A DNA stretch of 34,133 nt from Gammaproteobacteria bacterium (GCA_029882395.1 JAOUKT010000036.1:1-34133); one strand, 5' to 3'; positions 1 to 9,420 are shown, counted from the first letter of the stretch. Notes: generated by a model from the sequence alone, not told the origin. Numbers and translations: made by a program.

Positions 1-1
1 C

Positions 2-805
<804 letters not shown>

Positions 806-822
806 CTTTTAAACTGTTTTCA

Positions 823-851
823 CTGACAAAAACACTAAATGGATCTATTAT
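823..851 (+). promoter_or_regulatory. Sigma-70-type promoter placing the start site on the next ATG
   Basis: CTGACA (823-828) and TATTAT (846-851) are separated by 17 bases; each hexamer differs from consensus at one position. The -10 box ends 6 bases before the ATG at 858, so the predicted +1 is the A of the start codon and the mRNA would be leaderless. No Shine-Dalgarno sequence is visible. Confidence 0.6.
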
Positions 852-857
852 CAGTGT

Positions 858-1790
858 ATGAGTTCAGTATCAGCTAAAAAACCAAACCTCTGGTATATCA
901 ATAAGCAGGGAAAAGTTACCGGTCCTTTCCCTGCCAAACTAATCGGAAGTTACCTTATCCTCAAGCGTATTGATGTTGATACTCTGGTGAGTGTCGATAA
1001 AAATAACTGGATCCCGATCGAGAAGCTGCCTTCATTAATCCCTGATGAAGTCAAAAATGCACACACGGTTGAAGGCAGGCTGGTGCTAAATAAAGCCAGG
1101 CTTCGTGAAGATGAGCGCGAAGGTGACATGCGCCGGGATAATGAAAACCGGCGTGATAAAAACCGAACCAGTGAAGAGCGTCGTGATATAGCCGGCCGAC
1201 GTCACAATAACGAAGAAGTCTCCGCTGCGTACCTCAAATTAAAAGCCGATTTCTCAAGTCAGCGTAAAAAGGTAAAACACAGACGCGTCTATGGTTTCAC
1301 CGGCATTGCGGTTGTCGTGGCTCTTTTAGTCTTTGGCTTTATTTTCACGGATCCAGCACAACCTGTTCGGCAAACAGACTGTGCTGTGAAAGCCGCAGCT
1401 AATATAGACTGGCAATCCTGTAATAAAAGCAATATTGACCTTATTTCCAGCAACCTCAGTGCTAGTAATCTGCACAGTACTGTTCTAAACGATGCTTTAA
1501 TGGTGAAAACCGATCTGTCGTTCGCTAACTTGTCTTACGCAAGTCTGCTCAATGCCAATTTATCGCATGCTAATTTACAAGCGGCCAAATTAGTCGGTGC
1601 CAATCTCAACAGCGCAAACCTCAGCAATACCGATCTATCCGGGGCTGATTTGTCGTATGCAGATCTAAGCAATGCCATCGTCTCTAATGTCAAAGTTGAG
1701 AATACGCGTTTTGATAATGCTCTTTGGACAGATGGTCGTCGTTGTATGCGGCCATCGATTGATCGTTGTGTATTTGAAAGCCAGCAGTAG
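858..1790 (+). CDS. GYF_2 / transmembrane / pentapeptide-repeat protein, function unknown
   Basis: Predicted 310-residue single-pass membrane protein. Residues 11-62 resemble a GYF_2 domain (LWYINKQGKVTGPFPAKLI ... WIPIEKLP), a fold that in other proteins binds proline-rich peptides. Residues 68-143 form a very charged Arg/Glu/Asp linker. A hydrophobic span at about 144-164 follows basic residues HRR, suggesting the N-terminus is cytoplasmic. Residues 190-285 are pentapeptide repeats of the A(D/N)Lxx type (SFANL, LNANL, SHANL, VGANL, NSANL, SGADL, SYADL), expected to form a right-handed quadrilateral beta helix. Cys175 and Cys188 precede the repeats; Cys296 and Cys304 follow them, possibly disulfides in the periplasm. 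It sits between serS and a diguanylate cyclase with separate promoters. No function can be assigned. The start fits a leaderless promoter rather than a ribosome binding site. Confidence 0.85.
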   Translation: MSSVSAKKPNLWYINKQGKVTGPFPAKLIGSYLILKRIDVDTLVSVDKNNWIPIEKLPSLIPDEVKNAHTVEGRLVLNKARLREDEREGDMRRDNENRRDKNRTSEERRDIAGRRHNNEEVSAAYLKLKADFSSQRKKVKHRRVYGFTGIAVVVALLVFGFIFTDPAQPVRQTDCAVKAAANIDWQSCNKSNIDLISSNLSASNLHSTVLNDALMVKTDLSFANLSYASLLNANLSHANLQAAKLVGANLNSANLSNTDLSGADLSYADLSNAIVSNVKVENTRFDNALWTDGRRCMRPSIDRCVFESQQ

Positions 1791-1904
1791 CGTTTGACGG
1801 GTTCCTGTCGGCAGCATTATTTTTTACTAAATGTAACGGGTCAAATTTCCGTCATTTTTCAGCCGGCCTGCTTTAAGTCTCTGATTATTCAGTAATTTCC
1901 TTTA

Positions 1905-1921
1905 TTGGCATGAAAATAGCT
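1905..1921 (+). promoter_or_regulatory. Candidate sigma-54 (-24/-12) promoter for the GGDEF gene
   Basis: TTGGCATG-AAAA-TAGCT matches the RpoN consensus TTGGCACG-N4-TTGCT with two mismatches and keeps the invariant GG (-24) and GC (-12) at the required 10-base spacing. The predicted start is near 1932, 26 bases before the ATG. No plausible sigma-70 -10 box lies at the right distance. Based on sequence match only. Confidence 0.45.
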
Positions 1922-1928
1922 ACATATT

Positions 1929-1954
1929 CCGTAAATCATTAACAGGATTTACGG
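1929..1954 (+). repeat. Perfect 9-bp inverted repeat between promoter and start of the GGDEF gene
   Basis: CCGTAAATC (1929-1937) and GATTTACGG (1946-1954) are exact reverse complements around an 8-base spacer. The right arm overlaps the AGGA Shine-Dalgarno (1944-1947) and ends 3 bases before the ATG at 1958. It could be an operator, or, if a transcript starts further upstream, an RNA hairpin hiding the ribosome binding site. Confidence 0.7.
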
Positions 1955-1957
1955 GTC

Positions 1958-2878
1958 ATGAGCACACAAATACAATTGCCAGCGTTAGAACGCAATCTAG
2001 AAGTTATCAGTTTTGGAGCCGAACGGATCAGGGAATACCGTCAGGCACAGCTTGAGCAGCGTCTGCATAGCGTCACAAATCGATTATTAGCCACACTTGA
2101 AGTCGACAGGTGCGTGGAAATTTTTATGCAGGCGGTGGCTGAAGATCTGATATTTGATGGTTTCCATTACTCACTGGAGTTTCCAGAGCCGGCAATAAAT
2201 CTCCACTTTGGGCGGCAATCGCGGCATCAATGTGCCTATAACCTGAGTGTGGATGAGATAAAGCTCGGTGAGCTGACGGTTTATCGGGGCCGTCGCTTTA
2301 CAGAAAATGAACTCAAACATCTGGAAAAACTGCTTTGTGTGCTGGTGCAGCCACTGCGTAATGCGATCATGTATCGCAAAGCGGTGCTGTTATCACAGAT
2401 AGACGCGTTAACAGGCCTGAATAACCGCGCAGCATTTGATCGTGACATTGCACGTGAAATGAGCCTGGCAGATCGGCACGAACGATCATTAAGTTTAATG
2501 CTGCTGGATATTGATTTTTTCAAACAAGTCAATGACCAATACGGCCATGCGGCCGGTGATGAAGTATTGCGTGTAGTGGCCAATACATTACAAGAAGTAA
2601 CACGCAGTAGTGATGTCTTGTTTCGTTATGGCGGTGAGGAGTTTGCCGTTTTACTCGATGTCGATTCTTTGACGGCAATGGATGTGGCAGAAAGAATTCG
2701 TTTGTCTTTAAAAAATCAGCTGATTAGTTTTGATGGCCAGCAGATCAAAATCACCGTGAGCATCGGTATGGCAAATTACCTTCATCAGGAAGGTCGCGAG
2801 TCGTTGTTTGAACGCACTGATAAAGCATTGTATATGGCAAAGGATATGGGCCGCGATCAAATCAAGGTGGCTGTTTAA
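1958..2878 (+). CDS. Diguanylate cyclase (GGDEF), soluble, GAF-like N-terminus
   Basis: Makes cyclic di-GMP from two GTP. The C-terminal GGDEF domain spans about residues 145-306: metal-binding DIDFFK (183-188), substrate residues VNDQYGHAAGDEVL, and the signature GGEEF at 225-229, the active variant. RSSD (216-219) lies exactly five residues upstream of GGEEF, so the RxxD inhibitory product-binding I-site is intact. Residues 25-140 begin with a likely coiled coil (QAQLEQRLHSVTNRLL) and resemble a GAF-type sensor; there is no signal peptide or membrane span, so sensing is probably cytoplasmic. AGGA at 1944-1947 precedes the ATG. Upstream lie a candidate sigma-54 promoter and a 9-bp inverted repeat, suggesting tight regulation. 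The ligand is unknown. A monocistronic gene is likely, because nnr has its own -10 box. Confidence 0.93.
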   Translation: MSTQIQLPALERNLEVISFGAERIREYRQAQLEQRLHSVTNRLLATLEVDRCVEIFMQAVAEDLIFDGFHYSLEFPEPAINLHFGRQSRHQCAYNLSVDEIKLGELTVYRGRRFTENELKHLEKLLCVLVQPLRNAIMYRKAVLLSQIDALTGLNNRAAFDRDIAREMSLADRHERSLSLMLLDIDFFKQVNDQYGHAAGDEVLRVVANTLQEVTRSSDVLFRYGGEEFAVLLDVDSLTAMDVAERIRLSLKNQLISFDGQQIKITVSIGMANYLHQEGRESLFERTDKALYMAKDMGRDQIKVAV

Positions 2879-2914
2879 TTTTTTATTAAACCATCAAGGC
2901 TTGAAAACAATTGT

Positions 2915-2941
2915 TTGAGGCGTTAAAACTTTTGTTATGAT
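2915..2941 (+). promoter_or_regulatory. Candidate promoter placing the start site on the nnr ATG
   Basis: TATGAT (2936-2941) is a good -10 box ending 6 bases before the ATG at 2948. TTGAGG (2915-2920) is a 4/6 -35 match with a short 15-base spacer, so the -35 is uncertain. There is no Shine-Dalgarno before the ATG, consistent with a leaderless mRNA. Confidence 0.4.
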
Positions 2942-2947
2942 CGCGTT

Positions 2948-4456
2948 ATGTTTTATTCACACCGACTCTATAGCGCGCAACAAAGCCGTGAACTGGATCG
3001 CCTGGCCACTGCCGGCGATGCCGATCAAGCCGGCATCGCTTCTTATGAATTAATGCAGCGCGCTGCAAATGCTGTCTTCGAATTTTCTCAACTCAAGTTT
3101 CCACAAGCCCATTCCATTCTGGTATTAACCGGTGCTGGCAATAATGCAGGCGATGGTTTTTTGTTTGCAAAACAGGCCATGCAACTGGGCTGTGAGCTCA
3201 ATGTCTATAGTCTGGTTGATGCAGAGACATTAAAAGGTGATGCCAAAAAGGCTTATTTAGACTGGCTTGAAGAAGGCGGCGAGTTTGTTGAGGATATCAA
3301 CCGCGCCGCCTTCAATGCAGACTTAATCATTGATGCAATATTAGGCACAGGTTTGCAGCGAGAGCTGAGCCAGCAATGGATAGCAATCATTGAACAAATT
3401 AATGAGCTGGAGACCCCGGTTATTGCTGTGGACGTGCCCTCGGGTTTAAATGCCGATACCGGTGCAGTGCAGGGTGCGGCTATTATTGCCGACTACACGG
3501 TGTGCTTTATCGGCTTGAAAAAAGGTCTGTTTACCGGCATGGCACGCAACCATTGCGGAGAAATCATTTTTAATGATTTGCATGTACCGGCCTCAGTCTA
3601 CAGCCAGGTAAACGAAGACGCTTACTTGTTATCCGATGAAGAGCTGTCATCACACATCATTCAGAGACCGGCCTGTACCCATAAAGGCCAGACCGGCCAT
3701 TTACTTATCGTAGGCGGCAACCTGGGAATGTGTGGCGCTGTCATTCTTGCGGCGCAGGCGGCATTAAGAAGTGGTGCGGGACGGGTCAGTGTGATTACTC
3801 GAACGCAGCATGTGGCCGCTGTGGTGGCGGTTCAGCCTGAAATCATGGTCTATGGAATCGAGCTGCCGGTGATTCCTGAGACGCTTTTAAAACGAGTGAA
3901 CGTGATAGCGATAGGCCCGGGTTTGGGGCGTGATGACTGGGGCAAACAGCTGTTTGAGCAGGTCATTCATCAACCACATCATAAAATCCTCGATGCCGAT
4001 GCGTTCTATCATTTGCCTGATCATGCTGCGGATCTGGGCGATGCAGTGATCACGCCTCACCCGGGAGAAGCGGCCAGACTGCTGGGTGTTGACATTGAAA
4101 CGATAGAGCGGGACCGTTTTCAGGCGGTTAGGCAGCTGTATCAGGAATATAATGCGCTTGTCGTGCTCAAAGGAGCGGGCACACTGGTTTATGATGGTAG
4201 TGAACAGGTCGATATCTGCCCATTTGGCAACCCGGGAATGGCAACCGCCGGCATGGGTGATGTGCTGACCGGGCTGATAGCGGCTTTGATGGCCCAGGGC
4301 TACGCTAAAGATGAAGCCGCCAGAATAGGTGTCTGTATTCATGCACAGGCGGCAGATGCGGCAGCAAAAGACGGCCAGATTGGATTATTGGCCAGTGATC
4401 TTTTCAGCTTTATTCGTCAACAGATTAACTACTCAACAGCGGTAACTAAAGATTAA
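2948..4456 (+). CDS. nnr: Bifunctional NAD(P)H-hydrate epimerase / ADP-dependent dehydratase
   Basis: Metabolite-repair enzyme (YjeF type): the N-terminal domain epimerises R- and S-NAD(P)HX and the C-terminal domain dehydrates S-NAD(P)HX back to NAD(P)H using ADP. At 502 residues it has the usual fused length. The YjeF_N domain covers about 1-215 with TGAGNNAGDGF at 61-71 and DAILGTGL and VDVPSGLNADTG further on. The ribokinase-like C-terminal domain (about 225-495) shows GHLLIVGGNLGMCGA, ITPHPGEAARLLG, VLKGAGTLV and NPGMATAGMGDVLTG. The start ATG has no Shine-Dalgarno and lies 6 bases after a TATGAT box. tsaE follows after 2 bases, a coupling also common in other Proteobacteria, so the two are very likely co-transcribed. 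Confidence 0.96.
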   Translation: MFYSHRLYSAQQSRELDRLATAGDADQAGIASYELMQRAANAVFEFSQLKFPQAHSILVLTGAGNNAGDGFLFAKQAMQLGCELNVYSLVDAETLKGDAKKAYLDWLEEGGEFVEDINRAAFNADLIIDAILGTGLQRELSQQWIAIIEQINELETPVIAVDVPSGLNADTGAVQGAAIIADYTVCFIGLKKGLFTGMARNHCGEIIFNDLHVPASVYSQVNEDAYLLSDEELSSHIIQRPACTHKGQTGHLLIVGGNLGMCGAVILAAQAALRSGAGRVSVITRTQHVAAVVAVQPEIMVYGIELPVIPETLLKRVNVIAIGPGLGRDDWGKQLFEQVIHQPHHKILDADAFYHLPDHAADLGDAVITPHPGEAARLLGVDIETIERDRFQAVRQLYQEYNALVVLKGAGTLVYDGSEQVDICPFGNPGMATAGMGDVLTGLIAALMAQGYAKDEAARIGVCIHAQAADAAAKDGQIGLLASDLFSFIRQQINYSTAVTKD

Positions 4457-4458
4457 CT

Positions 4459-4938
4459 ATGTCGACAGATACACCCGATGTGTTTAGCCTGTATTTGGCT
4501 GATGAAAAAGCCCAGTTAGCATTTGCCAGCCGCCTGGCACAATACCGCTTTGCCGGCATGGTGGTATTCTTGCACGGTGATCTGGGTACCGGTAAAACCA
4601 CTTTCGTTAGAGGGTTTCTGCGATCAATGGGTTACCAGGGTGTTGTTAAAAGTCCCACCTATACCCTGGTAGAGCCTTATGAGCTGGACGGTGTAACGGT
4701 TTATCATTTTGACTTGTACCGCCTGGCTGAGCCGGAAGAACTGGAATATGCAGGTGGCCGGGATTATTTTGATGCGCACTCAATTAGCCTGATTGAATGG
4801 CCACAACAGGCTGAAGGTTATCTACCACAGGCGGATCTTGAGATTTACTTGAGCTACGCTGAATCAGGCAGAAATCTTGAAATCAAAGCATTAACCGAGT
4901 CCGGCAGAAAAGTGATGTTACGTCTTTTTGATGACTAA
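4459..4938 (+). CDS. tsaE: tRNA threonylcarbamoyladenosine biosynthesis ATPase TsaE
   Basis: P-loop ATPase that works with TsaB and TsaD to install t6A at position 37 of ANN-decoding tRNAs. At 159 residues it has normal family length. Visible features: Walker A GDLGTGKTT at 40-48, the family stretch SPTYTLVEPYE, YHFDLYRL, and LIEWPQQAEGYLP near the C-terminal half. It starts 2 bases after the nnr stop, so it is translationally close-coupled with nnr. The amidase gene follows after a 122-base gap with its own candidate promoter; the order nnr-tsaE-amidase-mutL-miaA-hfq matches the well-known gammaproteobacterial cluster. Confidence 0.96.
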   Translation: MSTDTPDVFSLYLADEKAQLAFASRLAQYRFAGMVVFLHGDLGTGKTTFVRGFLRSMGYQGVVKSPTYTLVEPYELDGVTVYHFDLYRLAEPEELEYAGGRDYFDAHSISLIEWPQQAEGYLPQADLEIYLSYAESGRNLEIKALTESGRKVMLRLFDD

Positions 4939-4990
4939 TTACTCTAGCAATGTGTGCTATCTGTTTAAATTTATTAAGAAAAAACTTGAT

Positions 4991-5018
4991 TTATCTATAA
5001 AAAAAGCGACACTATAAG
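4991..5018 (+). promoter_or_regulatory. Candidate promoter for the amidase-mutL-miaA segment
   Basis: TTATCT (4991-4996) and TATAAG (5013-5018) are separated by 16 bases in a strongly AT-rich gap between tsaE and the amidase gene. A small hairpin, CTGTT/AACAG (5036-5050), sits just before the start codon. The hexamers are only moderate matches. Confidence 0.35.
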
Positions 5019-5060
5019 CTAACATTTATTGGTATCTGTTCAAAAAACAGGCAGCTTGTC

Positions 5061-6386
5061 ATGGCAAATAGGCGTAATTTTCTTAAAAAGTTCGTAGGAA
5101 TGGGCGGTATTGTCGCAGCGCCCATGATGGCGCGTGTGGCTGAAGCCTCGCAAAAAGCCTCGGTCCAGAATATACGTCTGTCACAGTCATCGAATCGAAC
5201 AAGACTGGTATTTGACTTAGACCGTTCCATTGACCACTCTCTTTTCCGGTTACATAACCCGGAGCGGGTGGTTGTGGATATTAAAAATACCCAGCTACTC
5301 GATTCAGGACTGGTCGAGCAAATGCACAATAGTTTGCTAACCGGTCTGCGAACCGGCGTTCGTAATAAAACAGATCTTCGAATCGTGCTGGATTTAAAAA
5401 ATACGGTGACGCCGCGCAGTTTTTTGCTGCGTCCTGAAGCTAATGCCGGTTATCGCCTGGTACTTGATCTTGAAGATTCAAATAGCACTGCCGTCACGTA
5501 TAAGAAAAAACAGAAAGCAAAATTACGTGATGTTATCGTCGCAATTGATGCCGGCCATGGCGGCAAAGACCCGGGAGCCAGCGGTCATTTGGGCACCCGA
5601 GAGAAAGACATTACCTTGCAAATTGCACGTAAACTGCATGCAATTATTAAAAAATACCCGGGCATGAAACCGGTGTTGATCCGTAATGGCGATTATTATA
5701 TGGGCCTGCGGGAGAGGGTACAAAAAGCCCGTGAACATAAGGCTGATTTGTTAATTTCATTACATGCCGATGCTTATCGCAACACCAATGCCCGCGGTTC
5801 TTCGGTTTATGCGCTCTCGGTTGACGGTGCGTCATCAGAAACCGCTCGCTGGCTGGCAGAAAAAGAAAACTCCTCAGATTTAATCGGCGGCGTAAAGCTC
5901 GATAATAAAGATGATATGGTGGCCGAAGTGCTGCTGGATTTATCTTTAACCGGGACCATTCAGTCCAGTCTTGATGTCGGAGATGAAGTGCTGGGTGAAT
6001 TAAAACGCATTGGCCGGGTGCACAAGCGCCGGGTTCAGCAAGCCGGTTTTGCGGTCTTAAAATCACCCGATGTACCTTCAATATTGCTGGAAACCGCTTT
6101 TATTTCTAACCCGCGAGAAGAGCGAAAGCTTCGCAGTCCGGCTCATCAGCATAAAACGGCTAAAGCTATCTTGCGTGGAGTGTCTGACTATTTCAGCCGT
6201 AAAGCACCGCCGGGTACCTGGCTGTCTTTAAATAACAAGGAACATACAACCATTAATGGTGAAACACTGGCTGGCATCGCCAAGCAGTATGACGTCACAT
6301 CAATGGACCTGAAAATGGCAAATCGTCTGACCAGTGATCATTTACAAGTAGGGCAAGCACTTAGAATTCCGTATACAGTGGCATAA
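5061..6386 (+). CDS. N-acetylmuramoyl-L-alanine amidase, AmiC/AmiB type with LysM
   Basis: Periplasmic zinc amidase that cuts the bond between MurNAc and L-Ala of peptidoglycan, normally needed to separate daughter cells. Residues 1-30 form a twin-arginine signal (RRNFLKK, then a hydrophobic stretch and VAEA), so it is probably exported folded through Tat, as known for E. coli AmiA and AmiC. An AMIN septal-targeting domain covers about 33-140. The Amidase_3 domain covers about 157-375 with zinc and catalytic residues visible: DAGHGGKDPGA (His166), Glu181, ISLHADA (His235), and the late LLETAFISNP glutamate. A LysM domain (about 392-440, ETLAGIAKQYDV ... LQVGQALRIP) adds peptidoglycan binding; that layout is like AmiB/AmiC proteins of many gammaproteobacteria. 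The symbol is left open because AmiB and AmiC cannot be separated here. mutL follows after 130 bases. Confidence 0.93.
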   Translation: MANRRNFLKKFVGMGGIVAAPMMARVAEASQKASVQNIRLSQSSNRTRLVFDLDRSIDHSLFRLHNPERVVVDIKNTQLLDSGLVEQMHNSLLTGLRTGVRNKTDLRIVLDLKNTVTPRSFLLRPEANAGYRLVLDLEDSNSTAVTYKKKQKAKLRDVIVAIDAGHGGKDPGASGHLGTREKDITLQIARKLHAIIKKYPGMKPVLIRNGDYYMGLRERVQKAREHKADLLISLHADAYRNTNARGSSVYALSVDGASSETARWLAEKENSSDLIGGVKLDNKDDMVAEVLLDLSLTGTIQSSLDVGDEVLGELKRIGRVHKRRVQQAGFAVLKSPDVPSILLETAFISNPREERKLRSPAHQHKTAKAILRGVSDYFSRKAPPGTWLSLNNKEHTTINGETLAGIAKQYDVTSMDLKMANRLTSDHLQVGQALRIPYTVA

Positions 6387-6516
6387 TGCCATACCTGTAA
6401 AGCGTCTTTTCTGGCAGGCAGTTTTACAATCAATTGAAGTCAGTAGTTTGCTAAAAGCCCCCCATCCGCATCGCTTCCTGATAAAATAACGTTTTTCATT
6501 GTAAACCATTAATAAT

Positions 6517-8340
6517 ATGTTCAAACGTATTCATCAGATGCCACACCAGCTGATCAATCAGATAGCCGCTGGAGAGGTTGTCGAAAGGCCCTCGTCTGTG
6601 ATTAAAGAGCTGCTTGAAAACAGCCTCGATGCCGGTTCAGATAAGATTGATATTGATATCGAGCAGGGTGGCATTAAATTAATCCGCATCACTGACAATG
6701 GCAGTGGTATCCATAAAGATGACATGGCGCTGGCATTATCAAGACACGCCACCAGCAAAATCCGCAACCTTGACGATTTGGAGCATGTCGGCAGTTTGGG
6801 CTTTCGAGGAGAAGCGGTACCAAGCATTGCCTCTATTTCAAGGCTGGTCATTACATCCGCTACTGAAAACCAGCCGGGCTGGCAGGTAATTGGTGACGGC
6901 AGTGAAAAAGAAATTCAACAAAAACCGGCGGCACACAAAACAGGTACCACGATTGAAGTGCGCGATCTGTTTTTCAATGTGCCGGCTCGGCGCAAATTTT
7001 TAAAAAAGGAAAAAACCGAATTCAAGCATTTAGAGGATGTGGTAAAACGCATCGCGTTAAGCCGTTTTGATATCGGCTTAACACTGAGCAATAACCGTAA
7101 GACAGTCAGACAGTTCAGGGCCGCATCAGATCAGTTAGGCCAGGAAAAAAGAGTGGCTGACATTTGCGGCAAAAGTTTTATCGAGCAAAGCGTGTATGTT
7201 GAGCATGAGGCTTTTGGTCTGAAAATATGGGGCTGGATCGCACTGCCAACGTTTTCAAGAAGCCAGGCAGATCTGCAGTATTTTTACGTCAACGGCCGCA
7301 TGGTAAAAGACCGTGTCGTCACTCATGCGATACGACAAGCCTATCAGGATGTGCTTTATCATGGTCGTCATCCGGCCTATATATTGTATTTTGAACTTGA
7401 CCCGGTGCTGGTTGATGTTAATGCGCACCCGACAAAAAGCGAAGTGCGTTTTCGTGAATCAAGAACCGTACACGACTTTTTATACCGCTCGATCCATGAT
7501 GCAATTGCAAAGATATCACCTTCCGCTCAGGCGGTGTCGCAGATGCCATCGTTTGCGTCAGTCGATGCACCCAATACGAATCCAGTGCCGGCGGCGGCCC
7601 TGCAATACTCAGGTTCTGGCCAGGCTTACAGTGGCCGGCAATCGATGATGTCATTAGCTGTTGAAGAACAAATAGCGGCCTATTCAAAACTGGCTAGCTC
7701 AGAAGCGCGGGCAGAAATAGCGGATTTTTCTAATAATGCTGAAGCTCATGCCCAATACCCGCCATTGGGTTTTGCAAAAGCGCAACTGCATGGCATTTTT
7801 ATCCTTGCAGAAAATCGTGAGGGCATGGTGATCGTTGATATGCACGCAGCACATGAACGTATTACCTATGAACGATTAAAACAGGCCTATGAGGGAGAGG
7901 GTATTGCATCACAACCGCTGCTGCTGCCGATAGACATTGACGTCAGTGAAAAAGAAGCCGACCTGATAGAATCTGAACAGGCATTCTTTAAAGACATCGG
8001 CATGGAAGTTGACAGAAGCGGGCCGCAGTCATTACGCATTCGACAAATTCCGCTGTTATTAAATAAAACCAATGCAGAAGCATTGTTGCGAGACGTATTA
8101 TCAGATTTTAGTGTGCATGGTCGAAGTGAGCGCATTAAAAATAAGATGAACGAAGTCATGGGTACCATGGCCTGTCACGGCTCAGTACGCGCCAACCGAC
8201 AGCTGACAATACAGGAAATGAATGCTTTATTGCGTGATATGGAAAACACCGAACGCAGTGGCCAGTGTAATCACGGGCGCCCAACCTGGGTACAAATGAA
8301 ACTTTCTCAGATCGATAAATTGTTCATGAGAGGCCAGTAA
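6517..8340 (+). CDS. mutL: DNA mismatch repair protein MutL, with endonuclease-type C-terminus
   Basis: GHKL ATPase that links MutS mismatch recognition to strand incision. Residues 1-335 contain ENSLDAG (34-40), DNGSGI (60-65) and GFRGEA, all ATP-binding motifs, plus the [10 protein letters not shown] region. A variable linker (about 335-415) leads to the C-terminal dimerisation domain. There, [12 protein letters not shown] (441-452) matches the metal-site pattern DQHAx2Ex4E except for Met in place of Gln; ACHGSVRA and CNHGRP complete the usual endonuclease site. E. coli MutL lacks these motifs, whereas Pseudomonas- and Neisseria-type MutL carry them, so this one is probably a nicking enzyme that does not need MutH. 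It is 607 residues long. miaA starts 2 bases after the stop, implying one transcript. Confidence 0.96.
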   Translation: MFKRIHQMPHQLINQIAAGEVVERPSSVIKELLENSLDAGSDKIDIDIEQGGIKLIRITDNGSGIHKDDMALALSRHATSKIRNLDDLEHVGSLGFRGEAVPSIASISRLVITSATENQPGWQVIGDGSEKEIQQKPAAHKTGTTIEVRDLFFNVPARRKFLKKEKTEFKHLEDVVKRIALSRFDIGLTLSNNRKTVRQFRAASDQLGQEKRVADICGKSFIEQSVYVEHEAFGLKIWGWIALPTFSRSQADLQYFYVNGRMVKDRVVTHAIRQAYQDVLYHGRHPAYILYFELDPVLVDVNAHPTKSEVRFRESRTVHDFLYRSIHDAIAKISPSAQAVSQMPSFASVDAPNTNPVPAAALQYSGSGQAYSGRQSMMSLAVEEQIAAYSKLASSEARAEIADFSNNAEAHAQYPPLGFAKAQLHGIFILAENREGMVIVDMHAAHERITYERLKQAYEGEGIASQPLLLPIDIDVSEKEADLIESEQAFFKDIGMEVDRSGPQSLRIRQIPLLLNKTNAEALLRDVLSDFSVHGRSERIKNKMNEVMGTMACHGSVRANRQLTIQEMNALLRDMENTERSGQCNHGRPTWVQMKLSQIDKLFMRGQ

Positions 8341-8342
8341 TC

Positions 8343-9299
8343 ATGCTGACAATTGCTCCCGGAGCTGAGCCGGACTCGGCTTTTGCGATTGCTATTATGG
8401 GGCCGACCGCCACGGGCAAAACCGACCTGGCAATTGAGCTGGTAAAACAACTGCCTTGTGAAATCATTAGTGTGGATTCTGCACTGGTTTACCGCGGCAT
8501 GAATATTGGAACCGCAAAACCCACCCAGGCAGAGCTGGCCATAGCCCCTCACCAACTGATTGATATCCGTGAACCGGAACAGACCTATTCAGCTGCTGAT
8601 TTTCGAAACGACTGCCTGGCGTTAATGAAAGACATCACAGGGCGTGGCAAGATACCGCTGTTGGTCGGCGGCACCATGCTTTATTACAAAGCCTTGCAAG
8701 AGGGCTTGTCACCGCTGCCATCAGCCGATGAAAGCGTTAGATTGAAGCTCGAATCAGAAGCCGGGGAAAAAGGCTGGGCCTTTATGCATCAACGCTTGGC
8801 GCAGGTGGACCCGGTCTCCGCAGCAAGAATCCACCAGAATGATCCGCAGCGCATTCAGCGCGCACTCGAGGTATATGAAATTACCGGCCAGCCAATGTCG
8901 ACGCTTTGGGCGCAACAGACATCAGCTAAACTCGATTACAGGCTGATCAAAATCGTATTGTTTCCAGAAGACAGGGCCAGCTTGCACCAGCGTATCGAGC
9001 AACGTTTTAAAAAAATGCTGGCTCAGGGTTTCATTGAAGAAATCGAAGACTTAAAAAAATACCAACAGGTCAGTCTGGAGATGCCGTCAATGCGCGCAGT
9101 GGGTTACCGCCAGGTGCTGGAATATTTGCAAGGACAGTATGATTACCCTGAAATGATCGACAAGGGTATTTATGCAACCCGGCAACTGGCAAAGCGTCAA
9201 ATAACCTGGCTCAGAAAAGAAAAAGATGCAAACTTTTACGATCCGGTAACACTCAAGCTTGATGAATTGCTGCAAAATTTGAAAAATTCGCTATCATAG
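8343..9299 (+). CDS. miaA: tRNA dimethylallyltransferase
   Basis: Transfers the dimethylallyl group of DMAPP to N6 of A37 in tRNAs that read UNN codons, the first step toward ms2i6A. At 318 residues it has normal length. P-loop [12 protein letters not shown] at 19-30, [18 protein letters not shown] next, then [16 protein letters not shown] and the late [13 protein letters not shown] stretch, all typical. It starts 2 bases after mutL with GAGAGG inside the end of mutL as a likely ribosome binding site. hfq follows, the conserved miaA-hfq pairing. Confidence 0.97.
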   Translation: MLTIAPGAEPDSAFAIAIMGPTATGKTDLAIELVKQLPCEIISVDSALVYRGMNIGTAKPTQAELAIAPHQLIDIREPEQTYSAADFRNDCLALMKDITGRGKIPLLVGGTMLYYKALQEGLSPLPSADESVRLKLESEAGEKGWAFMHQRLAQVDPVSAARIHQNDPQRIQRALEVYEITGQPMSTLWAQQTSAKLDYRLIKIVLFPEDRASLHQRIEQRFKKMLAQGFIEEIEDLKKYQQVSLEMPSMRAVGYRQVLEYLQGQYDYPEMIDKGIYATRQLAKRQITWLRKEKDANFYDPVTLKLDELLQNLKNSLS

Positions 9300-9304
9300 T
9301 GAAT

Positions 9305-9355
9305 ACTAATTCAGAGAAATGATTAGTTTGTTTATATTAAGAATAAACATATAAC
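9305..9355 (+). promoter_or_regulatory. hfq promoter with a palindrome filling the -35/-10 spacer
   Basis: TTGTTT (9328-9333) and TATAAC (9350-9355) are separated by 16 bases, giving a predicted start near 9362 and a 59-base leader. An exact inverted repeat, TGTTTAT (9329-9335) and ATAAACA (9343-9349), spans the promoter from the -35 box up to the -10 box, and a second one, ACTAAT (9305-9310) and ATTAGT (9322-9327), lies just upstream. The arrangement suggests an operator for a repressor. Confidence 0.45.
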
Positions 9356-9420
9356 AATTGAAAAAGGGATTTATTTCGGCATTAACCTTAATAATTCTAA
9401 TTAAAATAGGGAGTTATACC

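Noticed and set aside
1801..1860. Possible terminator after the pentapeptide-repeat gene
   Set aside because: Only a 4-bp stem (ACGG/CCGT, near 1832-1851) precedes a short T run; too weak to call.
3887..4342. 151-residue minus-strand frame inside nnr, and similar frames such as 14592-15008, 5647-6081 and 32917-33423
   Set aside because: They lie wholly on the opposite strand of, or mostly antisense to, well-identified genes, and have no recognisable domain or ribosome binding site; they follow from codon bias of the real genes.
9358..9420. 21-residue N-terminal extension of Hfq
   Set aside because: The GGGAG Shine-Dalgarno lies inside it, just before ATG 9421, and Hfq proteins begin with MPKGQ-like or similar residues.
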